Of a DNA stretch of 6,843 nucleotides, positions 5,610 to 6,843 are shown one piece after another. The DNA is from Propionibacteriales bacterium (lineage in GTDB: Bacteria; Actinomycetota; Actinomycetes; Propionibacteriales; Propionibacteriaceae), in the NCBI GenBank assembly GCA_017882655.1, contig JADGPB010000125.1, positions 1 to 6,843 on the forward strand, in the 5' to 3' direction. How positions within the stretch are numbered: the stretch's first letter is position 1; every line of letters starts with the position of its first letter. The notes under the pieces are model-generated. The model did no database searches and was not told where the DNA came from. It worked only from the letters and a program-made list of their open reading frames with translations. The translations under genes and the position numbers were made by a program.

Positions 5610-6181
5610 TCAGCGAGGAGCGTTCGCCGCCAGAGCAGCTTGGATCGCGTCGGCCGTGGAGGGCTCGCCCAGGCGGGGAAAGATGCGAGCGATGCTGTGC
5701 TCGTGGCAGGCGGGATCGCGGTCGAGCATGGCGTCGACGGCGAGTACGACGTGGTAGCCGAGCTCGTACGCGGACCTGGCGGTCGTCTCGACCCCGATGC
5801 TCGTCGAGACGCCGCCGATGACCAGCTGGGTGACGCCGCGTTGACGGAGCTGGTCGTCCAGGTCGGTGCCGGTGAAGGCGCCCCACCGGTGCTTGGTGAT
5901 GAGGATGTCGTGCGGATCGGAGCCGAGCTCAGGCACGAGGTCGGTCCAGCCTTCGGGTCGCGCGGGTTGGTTGAGGCCTGCGGCCCGCGCGTCCGTACGT
6001 CCCGGCGCACCGCCGGCGACGTTCACCAGCACGACCGTACGACCGTGCGCCGGAACGCGTCCGCCAACGCCGCGGCGTTGCCCAGCACGCTCTCGACCTG
6101 TGACCTGACGGCGTCGACGATGCCCCTCTGCAGGTCGATGAGGATGAGCGCGCTGTCGGGTTCGAGCTGGGTGAGTGGCAC
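5610..6181 (-). pseudogene. Isochorismatase-like hydrolase, frameshifted and lacking catalytic Cys
   Basis: The GTG at 6181 has AAGGAG 7 bases upstream and opens VPLTQLEPDSALILIDLQRG with the family Asp16. This frame stops early at 6023-6025. The rest of the protein continues in another frame from about 6050: AHGRTVVLVNVAGGAPGRTD, LVPELGSDPHDILITK with Lys97, WGAFTGTDLD, VSTSIGVETTARSAYELGY, AVDAM and SIARIFPRLGE, ending at 5610. The span of 572 bases is one short of 191 codons, so one lost base explains everything. The likely place is the CC at 6050-6051, where CCC would restore FRAHGR. The restored protein would be 190 residues, normal for the family. The catalytic Cys position is Gly130 (TSIGVE); from memory, a whole subfamily shares this, so it may not hydrolyse by the usual thiol route. 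A sequencing error in the C-run is possible. Confidence 0.82.
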
Positions 6182-6254
6182 GGAATGGCTCCTTCGCCGA
6201 GAAGTGCGTGGTTCTCCAGGCCCAGGGTATGTCCGCGACTGGGGGCCTCACTTG

Positions 6255-6272
6255 TTGGCGCAGTATCGCCAA
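6255..6272. promoter_or_regulatory. 18-bp palindrome TTGGCG-N6-CGCCAA
   Basis: TTGGCG (6255-6260), a six-base centre CAGTAT, and CGCCAA (6267-6272) form perfect six-base arms, the usual geometry of a dimeric repressor operator. It sits 8 bases before the repeat array and about 75 bases upstream of the isochorismatase-like start. No regulator gene is in the window to assign to it. Confidence 0.4.
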
Positions 6273-6279
6273 GGAGGTC

Positions 6280-6365
6280 GGAAGTCTCTCCCAGCTTCGG
6301 GGGAAGTCTCTCCCGGATGCGGGGGAGTCTCTCCTGGATGTGGGGGAGTCTCTCCCCGTCTGGGG
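6280..6365. repeat. Four 21-22 bp direct repeats with GGAG-TCT-CTCC cores
   Basis: Four units begin at 6280, 6302, 6324 and 6345, with periods of 22, 22 and 21 bases. All share GGA(A)GTCTCTCC followed by a variable middle and a GGG end; units 2 and 3 also share GGATG. Units 3 and 4 contain the interrupted palindrome GGAGTCTCTCC, and in unit 4 it extends to the perfect 15-bp site GGGGAGTCTCTCCCC (6343-6357). The period is two turns of the DNA helix, so the copies lie on one face, as expected for cooperative regulator binding between the two divergent genes. A spread-out intergenic repeat family is the main alternative. Confidence 0.75.
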
Positions 6366-6453
6366 GGCACCAGCCGTACCTGTCTCACTCCTTCCCTTCG
6401 TATCGCCTGAGTTATGGGATGTACGTGGTGGGTCTCGTGCCCGCCCCGTGAGC

Positions 6454-6460
6454 GAGGGAG
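6454..6460 (+). promoter_or_regulatory. Ribosome binding site of the aldo/keto reductase gene
   Basis: GAGGGAG lies 7 bases before the ATG at 6468 and fixes this start for the reductase. Confidence 0.7.
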
Positions 6461-6467
6461 TACGCCG

Positions 6468-6843
6468 ATGCAGTACCGCAGCTTGGGTGACACAGGGGTC
6501 CAGGTCAGCAACCTGTGCCTGGGGACGATGATGTTCGGCGGCGTGAACAACGCCGACCACGAAGACTGCGTGAACATCATCCACACCGCGCTCGATGCCG
6601 GGATCAACTTCGTCGACACCGCGGACGTGTACTCGCAGGGCGAGTCCGAGGAGATCGTGGGCAAGGCGCTCCAGGGGCGCCGCGACGACGTCGTACTCGC
6701 CACGAAGTTCCAGGGCAACATGGGCGACGAGCGCAACCACCGCGGTGCGTCCCGCCGCTGGATCGTCGCTGAGGTGGAGAACTCGTTGCGGCGCTTGGGT
6801 ACGGATCACATCGACCTGTACCAGCTGCACCGGCCCAACCCCG
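6468..6843 (+). CDS. Aldo/keto reductase, N-terminal part (runs off the window)
   Basis: The visible 125 codons start MQYRSLGDTGVQVSNLCLGT, the usual opening of NADPH-dependent aldo/keto reductases of the bacterial YajO/YghZ/Kv-beta-like type. The full catalytic tetrad is present: Asp50 and Tyr55 in NFVDTADVY, Lys80 in LATKF, and His121 in YQLHRP. GESEEIVGKAL (58-68) and NSLRRLGTDHIDLYQLH (105-121) are also diagnostic. The protein is expected to be a cytoplasmic (beta/alpha)8-barrel of about 310-340 residues, so roughly the last 60% lies beyond 6843. The start is fixed by GAGGGAG 7 bases upstream. It is divergent from the isochorismatase-like gene and faces the repeat array, which suggests that the array may control it. 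The substrate cannot be read from this part. Confidence 0.92.
   Translation, partial: MQYRSLGDTGVQVSNLCLGTMMFGGVNNADHEDCVNIIHTALDAGINFVDTADVYSQGESEEIVGKALQGRRDDVVLATKFQGNMGDERNHRGASRRWIVAEVENSLRRLGTDHIDLYQLHRPNP

Larger units (their letters stand above)
6182..6467. promoter_or_regulatory. Divergent intergenic region with repeat array and palindrome
   Basis: This gap lies between the divergent isochorismatase-like gene and aldo/keto reductase gene. It contains four direct repeats (6280-6365) and the palindrome at 6255-6272, each listed separately. On the minus strand TACCCT (6229-6224) is a weak -10 candidate for the isochorismatase-like gene, without a matching -35. I found no clear promoter for the aldo/keto reductase. 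Frames reading through the repeats (for example ...GESLLDVGESLPVWG...) are by-products of the repeat period. Confidence 0.5.

Noticed and set aside
5465..6010. Extension of the DUF302 frame upstream to 6010
   Set aside because: This stretch is out of frame with the isochorismatase-like gene it overlaps and is low-complexity; the AGGAGG site fixes the start at 5464.
6280..6365. CRISPR array or repeat-containing protein
   Set aside because: The units abut with no unique 30-base spacers and no cas genes are present. The repeat periods of 22 and 21 bases are not multiples of three, so a repeated peptide is not maintained in one frame.
6182..6830. Extension of the second part of the isochorismatase-like frame upstream to 6830
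   Set aside because: It runs antisense through the aldo/keto reductase gene and through the repeats. The true N-terminus is in the other frame, starting at 6181.

Overview
The window is high-GC DNA (roughly two-thirds G+C by eye) with GC-rich third codon positions, GTG as well as ATG starts, purine-rich ribosome binding sites 5-7 bases before most starts, a Tat-exported glycosidase, and TANNNT-type -10 boxes. All of this fits a chromosome of a high-GC actinobacterium, perhaps a Nocardioidaceae-like soil organism. The genus is a guess and no marker gene is present. There are no rRNA or tRNA genes, no CRISPR array and no phage structural genes.

Layout from left to right. (1) 106-1653, minus: a secreted Tat-dependent glycoamylase-family (PF10091) glycoside hydrolase. 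Its 312-base upstream region, shared with the next gene, holds a perfect 14-bp palindrome beside a -10-like box and a pair of AGCGCT cores resembling LacI-type operators. (2) 1966-2739, plus: a cytoplasmic alpha/beta hydrolase of dienelactone-hydrolase type. (3) 2803-2940, minus: a 45-codon lipoprotein ORF with its own ribosome binding site. (4) 2975 to about 3109, minus: the last ~41 codons and one terminal inverted repeat of an ISL3-like insertion sequence, cut off on its other side. (5) 3160-3978, minus: a transglutaminase-like protein. (6) 4122-4955, minus: a UbiA-family membrane prenyltransferase, possibly made from a leaderless mRNA. (7) 5069-5464, minus: a DUF302 protein. (8) 5610-6181, minus: an isochorismatase-like hydrolase broken by a one-base frameshift and lacking the catalytic cysteine. 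(9) 6468-6843, plus: the N-terminal 125 codons of an aldo/keto reductase that runs off the window. The divergent gap between (8) and (9) carries four 21-22 bp direct repeats, each built on GGAG-TCT-CTCC, and a separate 18-bp palindrome.

The genes do not form an obvious single pathway. They look like a set of small, mostly one-gene units in an accessory part of a chromosome, with an IS scar in the middle. The strongest unexplained signals are non-coding: the repeat array at 6280-6365 and the palindromes sitting on putative promoters. I did not find convincing evidence of a new multi-gene system. The most concrete anomalies are the frameshifted, cysteine-less isochorismatase-like gene, the IS remnant directly upstream of an orphan lipoprotein ORF, and the helical-phase repeat array.
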